A DNA stretch of 64,000 bases from Tatlockia sp. (GTDB lineage Bacteria; Pseudomonadota; Gammaproteobacteria; Legionellales; Legionellaceae): contig JACCVV010000009.1 in the NCBI GenBank assembly GCA_013697955.1, positions 62,001 through 126,000 of the forward strand. Reading direction: 5' to 3'. A model generated the notes under the pieces. That model was given only the letters and a program-made list of their open reading frames with translations. It searched no databases and was not told the DNA's origin. A program made the position numbers and the translations under genes. Every line of letters starts with the position of its first letter. The first letter of the stretch is position 1. Below, piece by piece: positions 50,297-62,376 of this stretch.

Positions 50297-50941
50297 TTAT
50301 TTATCTGACTTCATTTTAATAAGTTCAACTCTATCCTCGCGGCGCGTCATAATTTGTTTAATAATACTTTGACGCTTAGAGCGGATTGTTTTGCGGTGAG
50401 CTAAAGTGATTGCGGAGATTATTGCCACAAGCAGTAGAACTGCAGCAATTTCAAATGCAAATACATAATCTGTATATAATGCGATCCCGATCTGTTCCGT
50501 GTTTGAAGGTTTCACCAGGGGCTGGAATTGATTTGAATTTATAGTTGGTTGTTTCATTTCTGCCACAACTGCATTTTCTACACCGTTTTTAAAACTTCCC
50601 TCTGGCACAGCTACTAACAATAAGCCGGTGAGTAAGGCAACGAGAAGCAACCCAAATGGAAGATATTTAGCCATATGTGTTTTGATAGATTCGGTATCAA
50701 TATTCAGCATCATGACGACGAATAAAAATAATGTCATCACCGCACCTACATAAACCAATACCAATATCAATGATAAAAATTCAGCGGAGGCAAGCATCCA
50801 TAATACTGCACTTGCAAAAAAAGTTACGACGAGAAAAAGCACGCAGCGTACCGGGTTATTTTGAGTGATAACCATAAAAGCTGCCAGAACAGCTATTCCA
50901 GCGAATATGTAAAAGACTGTTTGTATAAAATAATCATGCAT
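50297..50941 (-). CDS. nuoJ: NADH-quinone oxidoreductase subunit J
   Basis: The 214-residue membrane subunit (ND6 type) has five helices. Typical text is NPVRCVLFLVVTFFASAVLWML, FLSLILVLVYVGAVMTLFLFV in the third helix (given here in two overlapping parts), and FEIAAVLLLVAIISAITL. The C-terminal tail is basic and a little longer than usual. It lies 9 bp before nuoK. Confidence 0.95.
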   Translation of the reverse strand: MHDYFIQTVFYIFAGIAVLAAFMVITQNNPVRCVLFLVVTFFASAVLWMLASAEFLSLILVLVYVGAVMTLFLFVVMMLNIDTESIKTHMAKYLPFGLLLVALLTGLLLVAVPEGSFKNGVENAVVAEMKQPTINSNQFQPLVKPSNTEQIGIALYTDYVFAFEIAAVLLLVAIISAITLAHRKTIRSKRQSIIKQIMTRREDRVELIKMKSDK

Positions 50942-50953
50942 TTCTGGACCCCT

Positions 50954-51454
50954 TTAGCGCCATTCTTTATCAGCATCTCTATCAGCTGAAAGTTTGTCTT
51001 CCATCAGATCACCAATAGCAAGCAATTTTTCTTTGGTAAGTATATTTTGCCCACGTTCACTATAATGATAATGGCTAATCGGAGTGACGACAATTGAATC
51101 AACAGGGCATGATTCTTCACACAGTCCACAATAAATACACTTAAAAGTATCTACATCGTAACGGGTTGTGCGTCTTGTACCATCTTCACGTTCTTCCGAT
51201 TCAATAGTAATAGCCAGAGCCGGACAAACAGCTTCGCAAAGCTTACAGGCGATGCATCTCTCTTCGCCATTTGGATAGCGACGAAGCGCTAACAATCCCC
51301 TGAAACGCGGAGATACTGGAGTTTTTTCTTCGGGAAACTGCACTGTGAATTTCTTTTTGAAAAAATATTTTCCAGTAACCTTTAGACCTGCTAATAATTC
51401 TAAAAGTAGATAGCTGCGAAGATAATGTTTTATATAACGATAAACTTTTTTCAT
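50954..51454 (-). CDS. nuoI: NADH-quinone oxidoreductase subunit I
   Basis: The 166-residue peripheral-arm subunit carries clusters N6a and N6b in two ferredoxin motifs, [16 protein letters not shown] and [16 protein letters not shown]. The N-terminus has the amphipathic helix that lies on the membrane. Length is standard. It lies 12 bp upstream of nuoJ. Confidence 0.97.
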   Translation of the reverse strand: MKKVYRYIKHYLRSYLLLELLAGLKVTGKYFFKKKFTVQFPEEKTPVSPRFRGLLALRRYPNGEERCIACKLCEAVCPALAITIESEEREDGTRRTTRYDVDTFKCIYCGLCEESCPVDSIVVTPISHYHYSERGQNILTKEKLLAIGDLMEDKLSADRDADKEWR

Positions 51455-51475
51455 TAGTCTGCTCAGTTGACTGGT

Positions 51476-52498
51476 TTAAAACCACGGTTTAAGTTTTGCC
51501 ATAACCATTAGTGCTGTAACAATTACCCATACAATGGTCACCGGTATTAAAACTTTCCAACCCAGACGCATCAATTGATCATAGCGATAGCGAGGAAATG
51601 TTGCTCTAACCCACAGGTAGACAAATAGGAAGAATGAAATTTTAATCAATAACCATATAAAGCCGGGTACTATGTAGAAAATATCTTCTAAAATCGGGAT
51701 ACCTTCGAAAGGCGATAACCATCCGCCAAGAAAAAGAAGTGCAAGCATCGTGGATATCAAAATCATAGATGCATATTCGGATAGGAAAAATATAGCAAAT
51801 CCGATTGCTGAATATTCAACGTGGAAGCCAGCTACAATCTCTGATTCACCTTCAGCCAAATCGAAGGGTGCTCGGTTTGTTTCGGCAATTCCTGCTATCC
51901 AAAAGACCATAAAAAGCGGTAATAATGGCAAAAACCACCAATGGATAAGACCACCACGCTGTGACATTACAATATCAGTCAAATTCAAACTGCCTGCAGC
52001 TATCAAAACGCCTACAATGGCAAATCCCATGGCTATTTCATAGGAAACCGTTTGAGCCGCTGATCTAAGTGCCCCGAACATTGCGTATTTGGAATTTGAA
52101 GCCCAACCTGCAATCAAAACACCGTAAACGCCTAAAGAACTCATAGCAAATAGATAAAGCAAACCTGCATTTATATTGGCAAGAACAATACCTTCTGAAA
52201 AAGGAATCACTGCCCAGCCAGCCAATGAAGGTGCTAATGCAAATAATGGTGCAATGATAAAAAGATATTTGTTCGATTTGGTCGGAACAATGATTTCTTT
52301 AGATATTAATTTCAAAATATCTGCAATTGGCTGCAAAAGGCCCATTATCCCGACACGGTTTGGTCCGATTCGAACCTGGATATAACCGATAACCTTCCGC
52401 TCTGCGTAAGTTAAATAGGCAACCGCTAAGAGAAGGGGAAGCAAAATAACTAAAATTTTAATAATAATCCAAAGCAAAATGCCAATATCTTGTAGCAT
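51476..52498 (-). CDS. nuoH: NADH-quinone oxidoreductase subunit H
   Basis: The 340-residue membrane subunit (ND1 type) forms much of the quinone chamber. Conserved text includes [52 protein letters not shown] and [20 protein letters not shown]. About eight helices are present. It lies 12 bp downstream of nuoG. Confidence 0.97.
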   Translation of the reverse strand: MLQDIGILLWIIIKILVILLPLLLAVAYLTYAERKVIGYIQVRIGPNRVGIMGLLQPIADILKLISKEIIVPTKSNKYLFIIAPLFALAPSLAGWAVIPFSEGIVLANINAGLLYLFAMSSLGVYGVLIAGWASNSKYAMFGALRSAAQTVSYEIAMGFAIVGVLIAAGSLNLTDIVMSQRGGLIHWWFLPLLPLFMVFWIAGIAETNRAPFDLAEGESEIVAGFHVEYSAIGFAIFFLSEYASMILISTMLALLFLGGWLSPFEGIPILEDIFYIVPGFIWLLIKISFFLFVYLWVRATFPRYRYDQLMRLGWKVLIPVTIVWVIVTALMVMAKLKPWF

Positions 52499-52510
52499 AA
52501 TTCTACCTGT

Positions 52511-54862
52511 TTAGCGCTTGATAGTTATTGCAGCAAAGGAATGCCCTAAATCTATAGTTTCTGGCATTGCATTCGCTACCCATATGACATCTGCTGCCAT
52601 GCGCTCATCGCGTTTAAGCGGCAATGTTATCTCAATATCACCCTGAGATACAGTGGCAACTTCATCTAATTTCAATCTATCAGCAGTCGCAGGATGAATT
52701 CGAATACAGGCAGATTCAGACGCAGCACAATTTTGAAGTGCCTGAGCATGCCTAACAATCATATCACAGCGATACAAAGGCCATTCCCCTACTCGAACTA
52801 GTTTCTGATTGGAGGGGGGTAAAGATTCAGGATAAAAAGGTTGATATTTGGTTTCGCTAGCCATTGATACTAACTGTTTCACCTCATTCAAGATGTCTTC
52901 TGTAGAAGTAAATTCAAAGCCTTTGCAATGAAGAAGATTCGCTAATACTCTTAAAATCTTCCATGCGGGTCTTGCTTCTTCATAAGGAGACTGCGCACCT
53001 CTTACTGTTTGCCACAACGAATCTATATTTATATAAGTACCCGAGGTTTCAGAATAAGGAGCTATTGGTAAAATCACATTCGCATAGTCTTCCATTGACT
53101 CATTTTGGAAGGCAGAGAGTAATACAACAAATTCTGCACCTAGCATGGATTGTCTTGCGTTATTTGGATTTGCAAAATCCAAACCGGGCTCAACTGCTAA
53201 TAGAAAATAACCTTTTAATTTAGCATTTAGGGCTGACTGTATATCCAATCCATGATTTTCAACCGGCTTAGCAGCTGCAGTCCGATTGGGCAGCATTCCA
53301 GCCAAGCAAGCACCGGCAGAGTTCGCTCCTGTTGTTAAACGAAGCACTTTTACCTCAGAGATTTCCTCTATCAGATGAACCAGTGTCCTCAGCAAAGAGG
53401 CATCCGGATGATTTTCAAACAAAGCACCTGTAATTATTGCGGCCTGTGGTTGTTTCAGTGCTTCGGCGATTAGAAGGCTTGCTCTGTCGGGTTCTAAACC
53501 CACTACTAATCGCTGTGCGTCTTCTGGAAGTTTGCTGGGATCACCAATCATAGCTACAACTATTTTGGCTAACTGCATAGCCATTTCTTGGGGAGAGACG
53601 ATAATTCTTTCGCTAAGATCGAAGCGATAGTCATAATCTACCGGATTAATTGCAAAAAGCTGGGCGCCATTTCTAAAAGCCTTGCGCGCTCTTATTCCAG
53701 CCAAAGGTACTTCTCGGTCAATATTAGTTCCAAATAGAAGAATTGCTCTTTGGTTTTCTAAATCTGAAAACTTTAATGAACTGAAAGGCATAGTTACTTG
53801 TTGATCCTGATCGCGAAAATCAATCTGGTGAATTCGATGATCGAGATTTTCGACGCCAATCTCGCGCATCATTTTTTGAAGAAGATAAAATTCTTCAAGC
53901 GTAGAGGATGGGGATGCAAAAGCTGCAAATTGCTCTGGGCCATTTTGCTTGATAATACGACTAATGCCTTCAGCTGTAAATTTAAGTGCCGTTGACCAAT
54001 CTACCGTTTCCCATACACCATTTCTTTTAATTTTAGGCTGACTTGCTCTTGCTTCACTATTTAAGGCCAGATAACTAAACCGATCGCGGTCAGATAGCCA
54101 AGTTTCGTTGATCGCTTCATTTTCTTTAGGGACGACGCGCATGAGTGTTTCTCGGCGAACGTGCAAATGGATATTGGAGCCCAAACAATCATGTGGGGCA
54201 ACGCTGTCAAGCTGATTCAATTCCCAGGGTCTGGCAGTAAACCGATAAGGCTTGGAGGTCAATGCGCCTACAGGACATAAATCAATGATGTTCCCTGAAA
54301 CCTCGGACTTCAAACTATGCTGCACATAAGTAGAAATTTGCATGTCTTCGCCACGATTAGTACCGCCTAATTCGCGCAAACCAGCTATTTCTTCGCCAAA
54401 GCGAACACAGCGTGTGCAGTGAATGCAACGAGTCATTTCAGTAGCAATCAATGCACCCAAATCATCATCTTTAACCGAACGCTTTGATTCTTCATATTGA
54501 GAAGAATCGTAACCAAAGCCCATGGAGATATCTTGCAATTCGCATTCCCCACCTTGATCGCAAATAGGGCAATCAAGCGGGTGATTAATCAGTAAAAATT
54601 CCATTACCGCCTCTTGAGAACGGATAGCCTCTTCTGATTTTGTAAATACTTTCATGCCATCAGTAATAGGTGTAGCGCAGGCAGGAACTGGTTTTCGGCC
54701 ATTTTCTACCTCCACAAGGCACATACGGCAATTAGCCGCAACGGATAATTTTTTGTGGTAGCAAAAACGGGGAATATATATTCCCGCTTCATCAGCCACT
54801 TCAATAATCATCTTGCCATTTTCTACTTCAATTTGTTTACCGTCTATTTCAATGGAAGCCAT
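52511..54862 (-). CDS. nuoG: NADH-quinone oxidoreductase subunit G
   Basis: The 783-residue peripheral subunit has an N-terminal 2Fe-2S domain (CYHKKLSVAANCRMCLVEVE), the His-Cys 4Fe-4S ligands (HPLDCPICDQGGECELQD), a further 4Fe-4S set (CIHCTRCVRF), and a molybdopterin-oxidoreductase-like domain from about residue 220 on. It bridges NuoEF to the rest of complex I. The large C-terminal domain is diverged, as is normal. Confidence 0.97.
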   Translation of the reverse strand: MASIEIDGKQIEVENGKMIIEVADEAGIYIPRFCYHKKLSVAANCRMCLVEVENGRKPVPACATPITDGMKVFTKSEEAIRSQEAVMEFLLINHPLDCPICDQGGECELQDISMGFGYDSSQYEESKRSVKDDDLGALIATEMTRCIHCTRCVRFGEEIAGLRELGGTNRGEDMQISTYVQHSLKSEVSGNIIDLCPVGALTSKPYRFTARPWELNQLDSVAPHDCLGSNIHLHVRRETLMRVVPKENEAINETWLSDRDRFSYLALNSEARASQPKIKRNGVWETVDWSTALKFTAEGISRIIKQNGPEQFAAFASPSSTLEEFYLLQKMMREIGVENLDHRIHQIDFRDQDQQVTMPFSSLKFSDLENQRAILLFGTNIDREVPLAGIRARKAFRNGAQLFAINPVDYDYRFDLSERIIVSPQEMAMQLAKIVVAMIGDPSKLPEDAQRLVVGLEPDRASLLIAEALKQPQAAIITGALFENHPDASLLRTLVHLIEEISEVKVLRLTTGANSAGACLAGMLPNRTAAAKPVENHGLDIQSALNAKLKGYFLLAVEPGLDFANPNNARQSMLGAEFVVLLSAFQNESMEDYANVILPIAPYSETSGTYINIDSLWQTVRGAQSPYEEARPAWKILRVLANLLHCKGFEFTSTEDILNEVKQLVSMASETKYQPFYPESLPPSNQKLVRVGEWPLYRCDMIVRHAQALQNCAASESACIRIHPATADRLKLDEVATVSQGDIEITLPLKRDERMAADVIWVANAMPETIDLGHSFAAITIKR

Positions 54863-54881
54863 TGGTTAAACCTTCTCTCTA

Positions 54882-56159
54882 TTATGCTGCGACAACCGAG
54901 CGTTTGTGCTTAATAAAATAATCAAATTCATGGTAAAAATGTTTCACGAAACTTTGTACCGGCCAGGCAGCCGCTTCGCCTAATGCACAAATAGTGCGAC
55001 CTTCAATTTTATCTGCAACATTAACCAGTTTTTCAATATCTCCTGGCTCTCCATGCCCTTCTTTGATGCGGTGGATTAGTCGAACTAGCCAACCTGTACC
55101 TTCACGGCAGGGAGTGCATTGTCCACAGGATTCCTCCATGTAGAATTCTGAAATTCTATAGAGAGCATCAACCATACAAGTTGTTTCATCCATGATAATT
55201 ACTGCACCTGAACCCAATCCTGAGCCTGCTTTTTGAATGGAGTCGTAATCCATATCCAGCTTCATCATGATGTCACCTGGCAATACCGGCATTGAAGTGC
55301 CACCAGGAATTACTGCTTTAATTTTTCTGCCTTCGCGTACCCCGCCAACAAGTTCGAGGAGAGTTTTAAAAGGAGTTCCAAGAGGAATCTCAAGATTTCG
55401 AGGATTGTTTACATGACCGCTTACGCTAAAACATTTGGTGCCACCATTGTTTGGCTTACCTAGTTTTAAAAACCATTCCGCACCTTTTTCCATAATCACA
55501 GGTACTGATGCAAAGGTTTCTGTATTATTAATAGTAGTCGGCTTACCGTATAGTCCATAGTTGGCAGGAAAAGGAGGCTTGAATCGAGGCTGTCCTTTTT
55601 TACCTTCTAAAGAATTGAGTAAAGCAGTTTCTTCACCACAAATATAAGCGCCTGCACCTAAATGATTATAAAGATCAAAATCAAAGCGGCCACCTAAAAT
55701 ATTTTTACCCAATAATCCTTCAGCATAGGCTTCACCTAGAGCGGCCTCCATTCTTTCAAAAGGCAACCAGAATTCTCCGCGTATATAATTGTAGCCGACA
55801 GTGGCTCCCATTACATAACCGGCAATTGCCATTCCTTCAATAAGCTGATGTGGGTTAAGACTTAATATATCTCTATCTTTACAAGTTCCAGGTTCACCTT
55901 CATCCGAATTACAAACTACATATTTTTGAACAGGACTGTTACGGTTCATAAAACTCCATTTCAGGCCTGTTGGAAACCCTGCACCACCTCGCCCTCTTAA
56001 TGCAGAGGTTTTTAATTCTTCGATAATTTGTTGAGGAGCTATTTGTTCTTTCAAAATGCGACGCAATGAACTATAACCACCTACGCTGATATAGGAGTTA
56101 AGTGTCCATGGTTCCTCTAAATGGAAGGTTCGGTAACAGACTTGATTTTGTTCAACCAT
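54882..56159 (-). CDS. nuoF: NADH-quinone oxidoreductase subunit F
   Basis: The 425-residue subunit oxidises NADH through FMN. The NADH/FMN site is [16 protein letters not shown] and [16 protein letters not shown]; cluster N3 ligands are in [16 protein letters not shown] and [10 protein letters not shown]. The start is the ATG at 56159 ([18 protein letters not shown]), with GAGGTGG five bases upstream; a GTG three codons earlier is inside that site. It starts 11 bp after nuoE. Confidence 0.97.
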   Translation of the reverse strand: MVEQNQVCYRTFHLEEPWTLNSYISVGGYSSLRRILKEQIAPQQIIEELKTSALRGRGGAGFPTGLKWSFMNRNSPVQKYVVCNSDEGEPGTCKDRDILSLNPHQLIEGMAIAGYVMGATVGYNYIRGEFWLPFERMEAALGEAYAEGLLGKNILGGRFDFDLYNHLGAGAYICGEETALLNSLEGKKGQPRFKPPFPANYGLYGKPTTINNTETFASVPVIMEKGAEWFLKLGKPNNGGTKCFSVSGHVNNPRNLEIPLGTPFKTLLELVGGVREGRKIKAVIPGGTSMPVLPGDIMMKLDMDYDSIQKAGSGLGSGAVIIMDETTCMVDALYRISEFYMEESCGQCTPCREGTGWLVRLIHRIKEGHGEPGDIEKLVNVADKIEGRTICALGEAAAWPVQSFVKHFYHEFDYFIKHKRSVVAA

Positions 56160-56170
56160 AACAACCACCT

Positions 56171-56680
56171 CTATCGTTTGTCATACTGATCCAAGAGATT
56201 ATCTATTTTCTCATTGGTCAGATTTTCATAATATTCTTTGTTGATCTGCATTATCGGGGCATTAACGCAGGCACCCAGGCATTCGACAGCGCGTAAGGTA
56301 TATCTACCATCTGAGGTTGTTTCGCCAAGTTTTATATTTAATTTTTTTTGTAAATGATCAACCACCTCGGCTGAGCCACATAGTTTGCAAGAAATGTTCG
56401 TGCAAACATTAATTAAATTTCGGCCAATAGGTTTGCATTCATACATAGAGTAAAAAGTAGCCACTTCATAAACAGCAATTGGAGGCATGTCTAAATAGTT
56501 TGCAACAGCATCCATAAGTTCTGGAGTCAGGTAGCCAAGCTCTTCTTGAACAATTCTTAATGCTGCCATTACCGCTGACTGTCTTTCTTCAGCTGGGTAT
56601 TTATTAATCCAGTGGTCAATTTCATCCATAGCGCTTAAGCTTATAAATTGACGTAGTAAACAAGTGGAATTATCAGACAT
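56171..56680 (-). CDS. nuoE: NADH-quinone oxidoreductase subunit E
   Basis: The 169-residue thioredoxin-like subunit binds the 2Fe-2S cluster N1a, with ligands in [13 protein letters not shown] and [12 protein letters not shown]. The N-terminal helical part with [20 protein letters not shown] and [12 protein letters not shown] is typical. It pairs with NuoF in the NADH-oxidising module. Confidence 0.96.
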   Translation of the reverse strand: MSDNSTCLLRQFISLSAMDEIDHWINKYPAEERQSAVMAALRIVQEELGYLTPELMDAVANYLDMPPIAVYEVATFYSMYECKPIGRNLINVCTNISCKLCGSAEVVDHLQKKLNIKLGETTSDGRYTLRAVECLGACVNAPIMQINKEYYENLTNEKIDNLLDQYDKR

Positions 56681-56740
56681 TCTTTTAACCTTTATGTTTC
56701 ATTAAAACAAGATTTATCTCTTCCAGCCTAAGACTTGTCG

Positions 56741-57994
56741 TTATCGATCAATTTCACCGAACACAATGTCCTGACTTGCTAAAATTGCAACGCCGTCTGC
56801 TAGCATATGGCCTTTGACCATCTCATCGAAACTGGATAAATGAGCAAAACCAGGCGCCCGAATTTTAATACGATAAGGCTTATTAGCCCCATCTGATACT
56901 AAATAGACCCCAAATTCCCCTTTGGGAGCTTCAATGGCTCTATAGACTTCACCCCGAGGTAAGCAAAATCCTTCAGAGTAAAGCTTAAAATGGTGAATAA
57001 GTGCTTCCATATCATGCTTCATTTTGGCACGAGTAGGAGGAGTGATTTTATGATCATCACTTTTTATTGGTCCGGGATTTTTACGGAGCCATTCAATGCA
57101 TTGCCTTACGATTCTATTCGATTGGCGAAGCTCTTCTACTCGAACTAGGTAACGATCATAACAGTCGCCTGTCTTACCAATGGGGATATCAAAATCCATT
57201 TTATCATAAGCAGCATAAGGTTGTTTTTTGCGCAGGTCCCAGGCAACGCCTGAGCCTCTAAGCATTGGGCCGGAAAAGCCCCATTCCAAGGCCATTTCTG
57301 GAGAGACTACACCAATGTCTACAGTGCGCTGCTTCCAAATGCGATTATCTGTGAGTAGGGTTTCGTATTCATCAACTCGTTTTGGAAAGCGCTCAGTAAA
57401 AGACCAGAGGAAATCAAGTAATGAGCCTTGACGATTCTCATTCATTTTATCTACTTCACGCTCATTGTGCCAACGCGAAGGCTTGTATTGAGGCATGGAA
57501 TTTGGTAAATCCCGTGCTACTCCTCCTGGCCGGTAGTAAGCAGCATGCATACGAGTTCCTGATACTGCTTCGTAACAGTCAAATAAATCTTCGCGCTCTC
57601 GAAAGCAGTAAAGGAAAACAGTCATTGCACCTATATCAAGAGCAATTGCTCCTAGCCAAAGTAAATGGTTGAGTATTCGGGTGACCTCATCAAACATGGT
57701 ACGAATATAAAGTGCCCGCTCAGGAACTTCGACCCCAAGCAATTTTTCAATTGCTAATATGTAGGCATGTTCATTACACATCATAGACACATACTCTAGC
57801 CTATCCATGTATCCAATATTTTGTAGATAAGGTTTAGTTTCAGCCAATTTTTCTGTTGCACGGTGCAGTAATCCAATATGAGGATCAGCACGCACAATCG
57901 TCTCACCTTCCAATTCGAGTACTAACCGCAATACGCCATGCGCTGCTGGATGTTGAGGGCCGAAATTAAGAGTGTAATTTTTTAATTCAATCAT
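56741..57994 (-). CDS. nuoD: NADH-quinone oxidoreductase subunit D
   Basis: The 417-residue 49-kDa-type subunit forms the quinone head-group site with NuoB. The N-terminal hairpin [16 protein letters not shown] carries the key His residues, and PGGVARDLP and [14 protein letters not shown] are conserved. The start is the ATG at 57994 ([13 protein letters not shown]), overlapping the nuoC stop by 8 bp. nuoC and nuoD are separate genes here, not fused as in E. coli. Confidence 0.97.
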   Translation of the reverse strand: MIELKNYTLNFGPQHPAAHGVLRLVLELEGETIVRADPHIGLLHRATEKLAETKPYLQNIGYMDRLEYVSMMCNEHAYILAIEKLLGVEVPERALYIRTMFDEVTRILNHLLWLGAIALDIGAMTVFLYCFREREDLFDCYEAVSGTRMHAAYYRPGGVARDLPNSMPQYKPSRWHNEREVDKMNENRQGSLLDFLWSFTERFPKRVDEYETLLTDNRIWKQRTVDIGVVSPEMALEWGFSGPMLRGSGVAWDLRKKQPYAAYDKMDFDIPIGKTGDCYDRYLVRVEELRQSNRIVRQCIEWLRKNPGPIKSDDHKITPPTRAKMKHDMEALIHHFKLYSEGFCLPRGEVYRAIEAPKGEFGVYLVSDGANKPYRIKIRAPGFAHLSSFDEMVKGHMLADGVAILASQDIVFGEIDR

Positions 57995-58673
57995 TGTCAC
58001 CCTCACGATTTTCAACTAGATAGCGATTGTCATTTCGTATTACTTTAGGCACAAGTATCCTTGGTTCAATGTCTACTGGCTCATATATTACCTGTTGCAA
58101 AGTGGCATCGTATCGCATTTCCACATAACCGCTTAATGGAAAATCTTTTCGAAAGGGATGGCCAATAAAACCGTAGTCAGTCAAAATTCGACGTAGATCG
58201 GGATGGTTTTCAAATAAGATACCGTATAGATCGTAGGCCTCTCTTTCATACCAGTTGGCACTTTTCCAGATATCCTGGACTGAGGGAACTATAAGAAATG
58301 ATTCCTCAAGAAAGATTTTAACGCGAACTCGATGGTTTAATTTAGTAGACAAGAGGTGATAAACAACTGAAAATCGCGGTTTAGATAATGCATAGGCTCT
58401 TGCTGGTTGCCTCTCCACGCCGCGGGAAAAACCACTTTCAGATGCTGATTCGGTTTCCCAATCGTAGTCACCATAAAGCAAATAATCAACGCCGCATAAA
58501 TCGATAAGTTGATCAAAAGCAAAATCTTCATGCATTTTAAGTTGCTTTAAAATTTCTTTAATATGAGCAACTTCGCATTCTATGGTTATCTCATCATTGA
58601 CTAGCAAAATCGAAGAAACGATAGTACCAAATTCAATGTTTAATTTCTCAGCTAAATTAGTTAATTTTGTCAT
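57987..58673 (-). CDS. nuoC: NADH-quinone oxidoreductase subunit C
   Basis: The 228-residue 30-kDa-type subunit starts at the ATG 58673 ([18 protein letters not shown]); an upstream TTG inside nuoB is unlikely. Conserved text is [33 protein letters not shown] and [18 protein letters not shown]. It forms the connecting part of the peripheral arm with NuoD. Confidence 0.96.
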   Translation of the reverse strand: MTKLTNLAEKLNIEFGTIVSSILLVNDEITIECEVAHIKEILKQLKMHEDFAFDQLIDLCGVDYLLYGDYDWETESASESGFSRGVERQPARAYALSKPRFSVVYHLLSTKLNHRVRVKIFLEESFLIVPSVQDIWKSANWYEREAYDLYGILFENHPDLRRILTDYGFIGHPFRKDFPLSGYVEMRYDATLQQVIYEPVDIEPRILVPKVIRNDNRYLVENREGDND

Positions 58674-58692
58674 CTGAATTATCCGTGCTGGC

Positions 58693-59169
58693 TCACGCCT
58701 CAATTATCCGCTTACGCCTGATTTTATTCTGTAGTTGAATAATGCCATAAAGCAGGGCTTCGGCAGTGGGTGGGCAACCTGGCACATAAATGTCGACGGG
58801 AACAATTCGATCACAACCCCTTACAACTGAATAGGAGTAATGATAGTAACCTCCGCCATTTGCACATGAACCCATGGAAATCACCCATCGAGGTTCTGGC
58901 ATTTGGTCATAGACCTTTCGGAGTGGAGGCGCCATTTTGTTACATAAGGTTCCGGCAACAATCATGACATCTGATTGCCGTGGGCTTGGTCGAAAAATTA
59001 TTCCAAAGCGATCCAAATCATAGCGGGCTGCTCCAACATGCATCATTTCAACTGCACAGCATGCAAGGCCAAAAGTCATAGGCCACATTGAGCCGCTGCG
59101 AGCCCAACCTACCAGTTTATCGACTGAAGTTGTAACAAAACCACTTTTCTGTAATTCAGCAACAGTCAT
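58693..59169 (-). CDS. nuoB: NADH-quinone oxidoreductase subunit B
   Basis: The 158-residue subunit holds cluster N2, the last electron donor to quinone. Ligands are in [23 protein letters not shown] and [14 protein letters not shown]. The two adjacent Cys and the conserved Arg/Asp region ARYDLDRFG are present. Length is standard. Confidence 0.97.
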   Translation of the reverse strand: MTVAELQKSGFVTTSVDKLVGWARSGSMWPMTFGLACCAVEMMHVGAARYDLDRFGIIFRPSPRQSDVMIVAGTLCNKMAPPLRKVYDQMPEPRWVISMGSCANGGGYYHYSYSVVRGCDRIVPVDIYVPGCPPTAEALLYGIIQLQNKIRRKRIIEA

Positions 59170-59265
59170 CGCTAGCCTCTAAAATATGAGTTTGGGAATT
59201 TTGAAAACCAATGTTCATAAGAATAAAAGTTTTAGACATGGCTTTATTTGGAACAAAGATAGACA

Positions 59266-59625
59266 TCACTCCCATTCCAAGGCGCCTCTTTTCCATTCAA
59301 ATATAAATCCAATTACCAGGAGGCCTAGAAAGATCATCATGGCCGAAAAACCGAACCAACCAATTTTACGCAAAGCAACAGCCCACGGAACAAAAAATGC
59401 GGTTTCCAAATCAAAAATGATAAACAGGATAGCCACAAGATAAAAACGTACATCAAAGGGCATATGGGTATTTTCGAAGGCATTAAAGCCACATTCATAA
59501 GGCGAATTTTTCGCTTTATCAGGGCTGTGCTTGGAAAAAAGCGAACCAGCCCCTAACATGACAAGACCTATAACGAGAGCAATAATAATAAAAACTAGTA
59601 CGGGTAAATATTGTGAAAGCATCAT
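59266..59625 (-). CDS. nuoA: NADH-quinone oxidoreductase subunit A
   Basis: The 119-residue membrane subunit (ND3 type) has three helices. The Cys-containing loop [20 protein letters not shown] and the following [19 protein letters not shown] are diagnostic. It is the first gene of the 14-gene nuo operon and lies just after a tRNA-Leu gene, with only 21 bp between. Confidence 0.96.
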   Translation of the reverse strand: MMLSQYLPVLVFIIIALVIGLVMLGAGSLFSKHSPDKAKNSPYECGFNAFENTHMPFDVRFYLVAILFIIFDLETAFFVPWAVALRKIGWFGFSAMMIFLGLLVIGFIFEWKRGALEWE

Positions 59626-59646
59626 ATCGTTCGCTCGGATTTAAAA

Positions 59647-59731
59647 TGGTGCCGAAGGCCGGACTCGAACCGGCACGGCTTACGCCACCGCCCCCTCAAG
59701 ACGGCGTGTCTACCAATTCCACCACTTCGGC
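59647..59731 (-). tRNA. tRNA-Leu (GAG)
   Basis: The 85-nt sequence has the acceptor GCCGAAG / CTTCGGC, D arm TGGTGGAATTGGTAGACA, anticodon loop TTGAGGG (anticodon GAG), a long class II variable arm, T arm with GGTTCGAGTCC, and an encoded CCA. It lies between secG and nuoA, on the same strand, and is probably cut from their shared transcript. Confidence 0.96.
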
Positions 59732-59738
59732 ATGTTTC

Positions 59739-60068
59739 TTAAGGTTTTCCGTTCTCAGAACTATTAACCGGCACTGGAATCTGTGATTCGGGAGCCGAGC
59801 TCTTTTGAGGGATGACTTGTTGCTCTGATTTATGGTATTGAGTGGAAACCATATATGAAAGCGTTAAACTGGTAACAAAAAATGTCATAGCCAAGCCGCC
59901 AGTTAATTTGAACAGAAAAGACCCTGTCCCCTGACTTCCAAAAACGGTATTTGAAGCACCCGAACCAAAGGCGGCACCTATATCAGCGCCCTTGCCATGC
60001 TGAATTAAGACAAGACCTATTAGCACCAAGGCTACTAAAACATGAATCATTAAAATCAATTGATACAT
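59739..60068 (-). CDS. secG: Preprotein translocase subunit SecG
   Basis: The 109-residue protein has two membrane helices and the conserved loop [21 protein letters not shown]. SecG supports SecYE-dependent export. The ATG at 60068 ([18 protein letters not shown]) overlaps tpiA by 13 bp. The C-terminal tail is Ser/Pro/Gln-rich, as is usual. Confidence 0.95.
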   Translation of the reverse strand: MYQLILMIHVLVALVLIGLVLIQHGKGADIGAAFGSGASNTVFGSQGTGSFLFKLTGGLAMTFFVTSLTLSYMVSTQYHKSEQQVIPQKSSAPESQIPVPVNSSENGKP

Positions 60069-60805
60069 TTTACAATTTCCACAAAGTGTTGTGCATTAAG
60101 GGACGCACCACCAACTAACCCGCCATCAACATCAGGCATTGCAAAGAGCAAAGCGGCATTTTTTTCATTAACGCTACCACCGTATATTATTGACAAATGG
60201 TCTGCATCTTCGCGATTAAATTCTGCAACCAGCTCCCTAATTGAAACATGCGCGTTCTGCACTTGTTCTGGAGTGGCTGTTTGACCCGTTCCAATTGCCC
60301 AAACCGGTTCATATGCTATTACGCAATCTTTAAAACATTGCTTATTAGCTTCTGTAATAGCGAGCAGTTGCCTCGCTAGAACTTGGTCTGTAAGGCCTTT
60401 GTCGCGCTCTTCCAGGGTTTCGCCAACGCAAAGAACCGGTATCATATCATGTTCTTTTACATGGTGGAATTTTTCTGCAACAAATTTTTCGCTTTCACTA
60501 AATAAAATGCGGCGTTCTGAATGTCCCACCAAAATATAACTACAACCATAATCCTTTAGCATAGGTGCTGACAGCTCTCCTGTATAAGCACCGGAGTTGC
60601 CGGGGTATACGTTTTGCCCGCCCCATTGAATATTGCTCTGGCTTAAATAGTCTTTTATTAAAGGAAGATAGATTGAAGGAGGCATTACAATACATTTTGT
60701 AGTACTTTGTTTATCGTGTAAGGTAAGCAATTGGTCTAGCAAAGATTTAATCTGGTCTATTCGACCATTCATTTTCCAGTTACCTGCAACGATTTTTTGC
60801 CTCAT
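60056..60805 (-). CDS. tpiA: Triose-phosphate isomerase
   Basis: The 249-residue TIM barrel interconverts dihydroxyacetone phosphate and glyceraldehyde 3-phosphate. The start is the ATG at 60805 ([14 protein letters not shown]), seven bases after GGAGG; upstream in-frame codons are not typical. Catalytic Lys is in GNWKMNG, His in LVGHSERR and Glu in [20 protein letters not shown] and GGLVGGASL complete the phosphate site. Confidence 0.97.
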   Translation of the reverse strand: MRQKIVAGNWKMNGRIDQIKSLLDQLLTLHDKQSTTKCIVMPPSIYLPLIKDYLSQSNIQWGGQNVYPGNSGAYTGELSAPMLKDYGCSYILVGHSERRILFSESEKFVAEKFHHVKEHDMIPVLCVGETLEERDKGLTDQVLARQLLAITEANKQCFKDCVIAYEPVWAIGTGQTATPEQVQNAHVSIRELVAEFNREDADHLSIIYGGSVNEKNAALLFAMPDVDGGLVGGASLNAQHFVEIVKCIN

Positions 60806-60993
60806 CCCGTTCCCTCCAGCATTCACACTGAACTTGTACCAGCCTTAGCGCATTTAGGGGACGGACTATACATTAAAGTTTGATGAAATCCTAGTACACT
60901 TTTTGCAAGTATTGGAGTGATAGAATTGCTGAACAATTATACTCTGCCTTAGATTCTAAGAATAATATTAGACATCTATTAGTTGAATGAGAG

Positions 60994-62376
60994 CTACGCG
61001 CGAGGTTGCTCGTCTTGCTTAGCATCGAATTGTTTTTCAAAATGAATAATTTCTTCACTAAGCTGTTGGGCTTGTGTGTGTACTTGCTCGCTATCGGGCC
61101 CTTCAACCATCACTCTCAGCATGGGTTCAGTTCCTGAGGGTCTTAATAATACCCGTCCTTCACCCTCTAATTGATGTGATAAATTGTCTACCATTTTGAT
61201 CACTTTAGAGTTGGTGGCTAATAATTCGGCATTATCTGTTTTTATATTGATTAACGTCTGAGGCAAAAGCTGGATATCTTGGACTAGATTATCCAACGTT
61301 TTTTCTTGTCTGACCATGCAAGCTAGAACCTGGAGTGCAGCGATAATTCCATCACCCGTGGTTGTCTTGTCCAGGCAAACAATATGCCCTGAAGATTCCC
61401 CACCAATTTTCCAATCCTTTTCTTTTAGTGCCTCCATGACATAACGGTCGCCAACTTTTGTACGGAGAAATTCAACATCCAAATTTTTAATTGCTTTTTC
61501 CAAACCATAATTGCTCATTAAAGTACCAACCACACCGCCATGAAGTTGGCCTCTTTGAAAGCGTTCTTTAGCAATGATGTAAAGAATTTGATCTCCATTG
61601 ATGATATTGCCGCCTTGATCAACCAAGATGAGTCTATCGCCATCTCCATCTAAAGCTACACCAAGATCTGCGCCGGTATGTAGAACAAGTTTTTGCAAAG
61701 CATCTGGAGACGTGGATCCGCAATCTCTGTTGATATTAAATCCATCAGGTTTATTACCCATAGTTATTACTTCAGCGCCCAATTCACTAAATACACTGGG
61801 AGCGATGTGGTAAGTAGCTCCGTTGGCACAATCGACTGCTATTTTGAGTCCAGTTAAGCGAGTTAATGATGGGACTGTCGCTTTACAAAATTCAATATAG
61901 CGTCCAGGCGCATCTTTAATTCGCGTTGTTTTGCCTAATTTGGCAGAAATTACAGTTTGTAAAGGCGCTTCAATTTCAGCTTCAATAGCTAGTTCCATGG
62001 AATCAGGTAATTTGCTTCCGTCAGCTGTAAAAAATTTAATACCGTTGTCTTCATAAAGATTATGAGAAGCTGAAATAACAATGCCAGCGTTGGCTCGAAG
62101 GGTTTGAGTTAAATACGCGATTGCCGGTGTTGGCATGGGTCCAAGTAAAGAAACGTCAATTCCCGCTGCAGAAAGCCCTGCCTCAAGAGCAGATTCGAGC
62201 ATATACCCTGAAACGCGGGTATCTTTTCCTATTATGACTCTTTTACGTTGGCCGTTAGTGCTTAATAAGACCGTTCCAATTGCCCAACCTAATTTCAGTA
62301 CAAATTCGGGATTAATATGCGATAAACCAACTTGTCCGCGAATACCGTCTGTTCCAAAGTATTTTCGTTGATTCAT
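60994..62376 (-). CDS. glmM: Phosphoglucosamine mutase
   Basis: The 460-residue enzyme makes glucosamine 1-phosphate for peptidoglycan and LPS. The phosphoserine loop is [19 protein letters not shown] (about residue 100), the Mg loop DGDGDRLI and the sugar loop GGESSGHI, followed by the C-terminal phosphate site [15 protein letters not shown]. The ATG at 62376 ([14 protein letters not shown]) overlaps the folP stop by one base; an adjacent GTG at 62379 is also possible. Confidence 0.97.
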   Translation of the reverse strand: MNQRKYFGTDGIRGQVGLSHINPEFVLKLGWAIGTVLLSTNGQRKRVIIGKDTRVSGYMLESALEAGLSAAGIDVSLLGPMPTPAIAYLTQTLRANAGIVISASHNLYEDNGIKFFTADGSKLPDSMELAIEAEIEAPLQTVISAKLGKTTRIKDAPGRYIEFCKATVPSLTRLTGLKIAVDCANGATYHIAPSVFSELGAEVITMGNKPDGFNINRDCGSTSPDALQKLVLHTGADLGVALDGDGDRLILVDQGGNIINGDQILYIIAKERFQRGQLHGGVVGTLMSNYGLEKAIKNLDVEFLRTKVGDRYVMEALKEKDWKIGGESSGHIVCLDKTTTGDGIIAALQVLACMVRQEKTLDNLVQDIQLLPQTLINIKTDNAELLATNSKVIKMVDNLSHQLEGEGRVLLRPSGTEPMLRVMVEGPDSEQVHTQAQQLSEEIIHFEKQFDAKQDEQPRA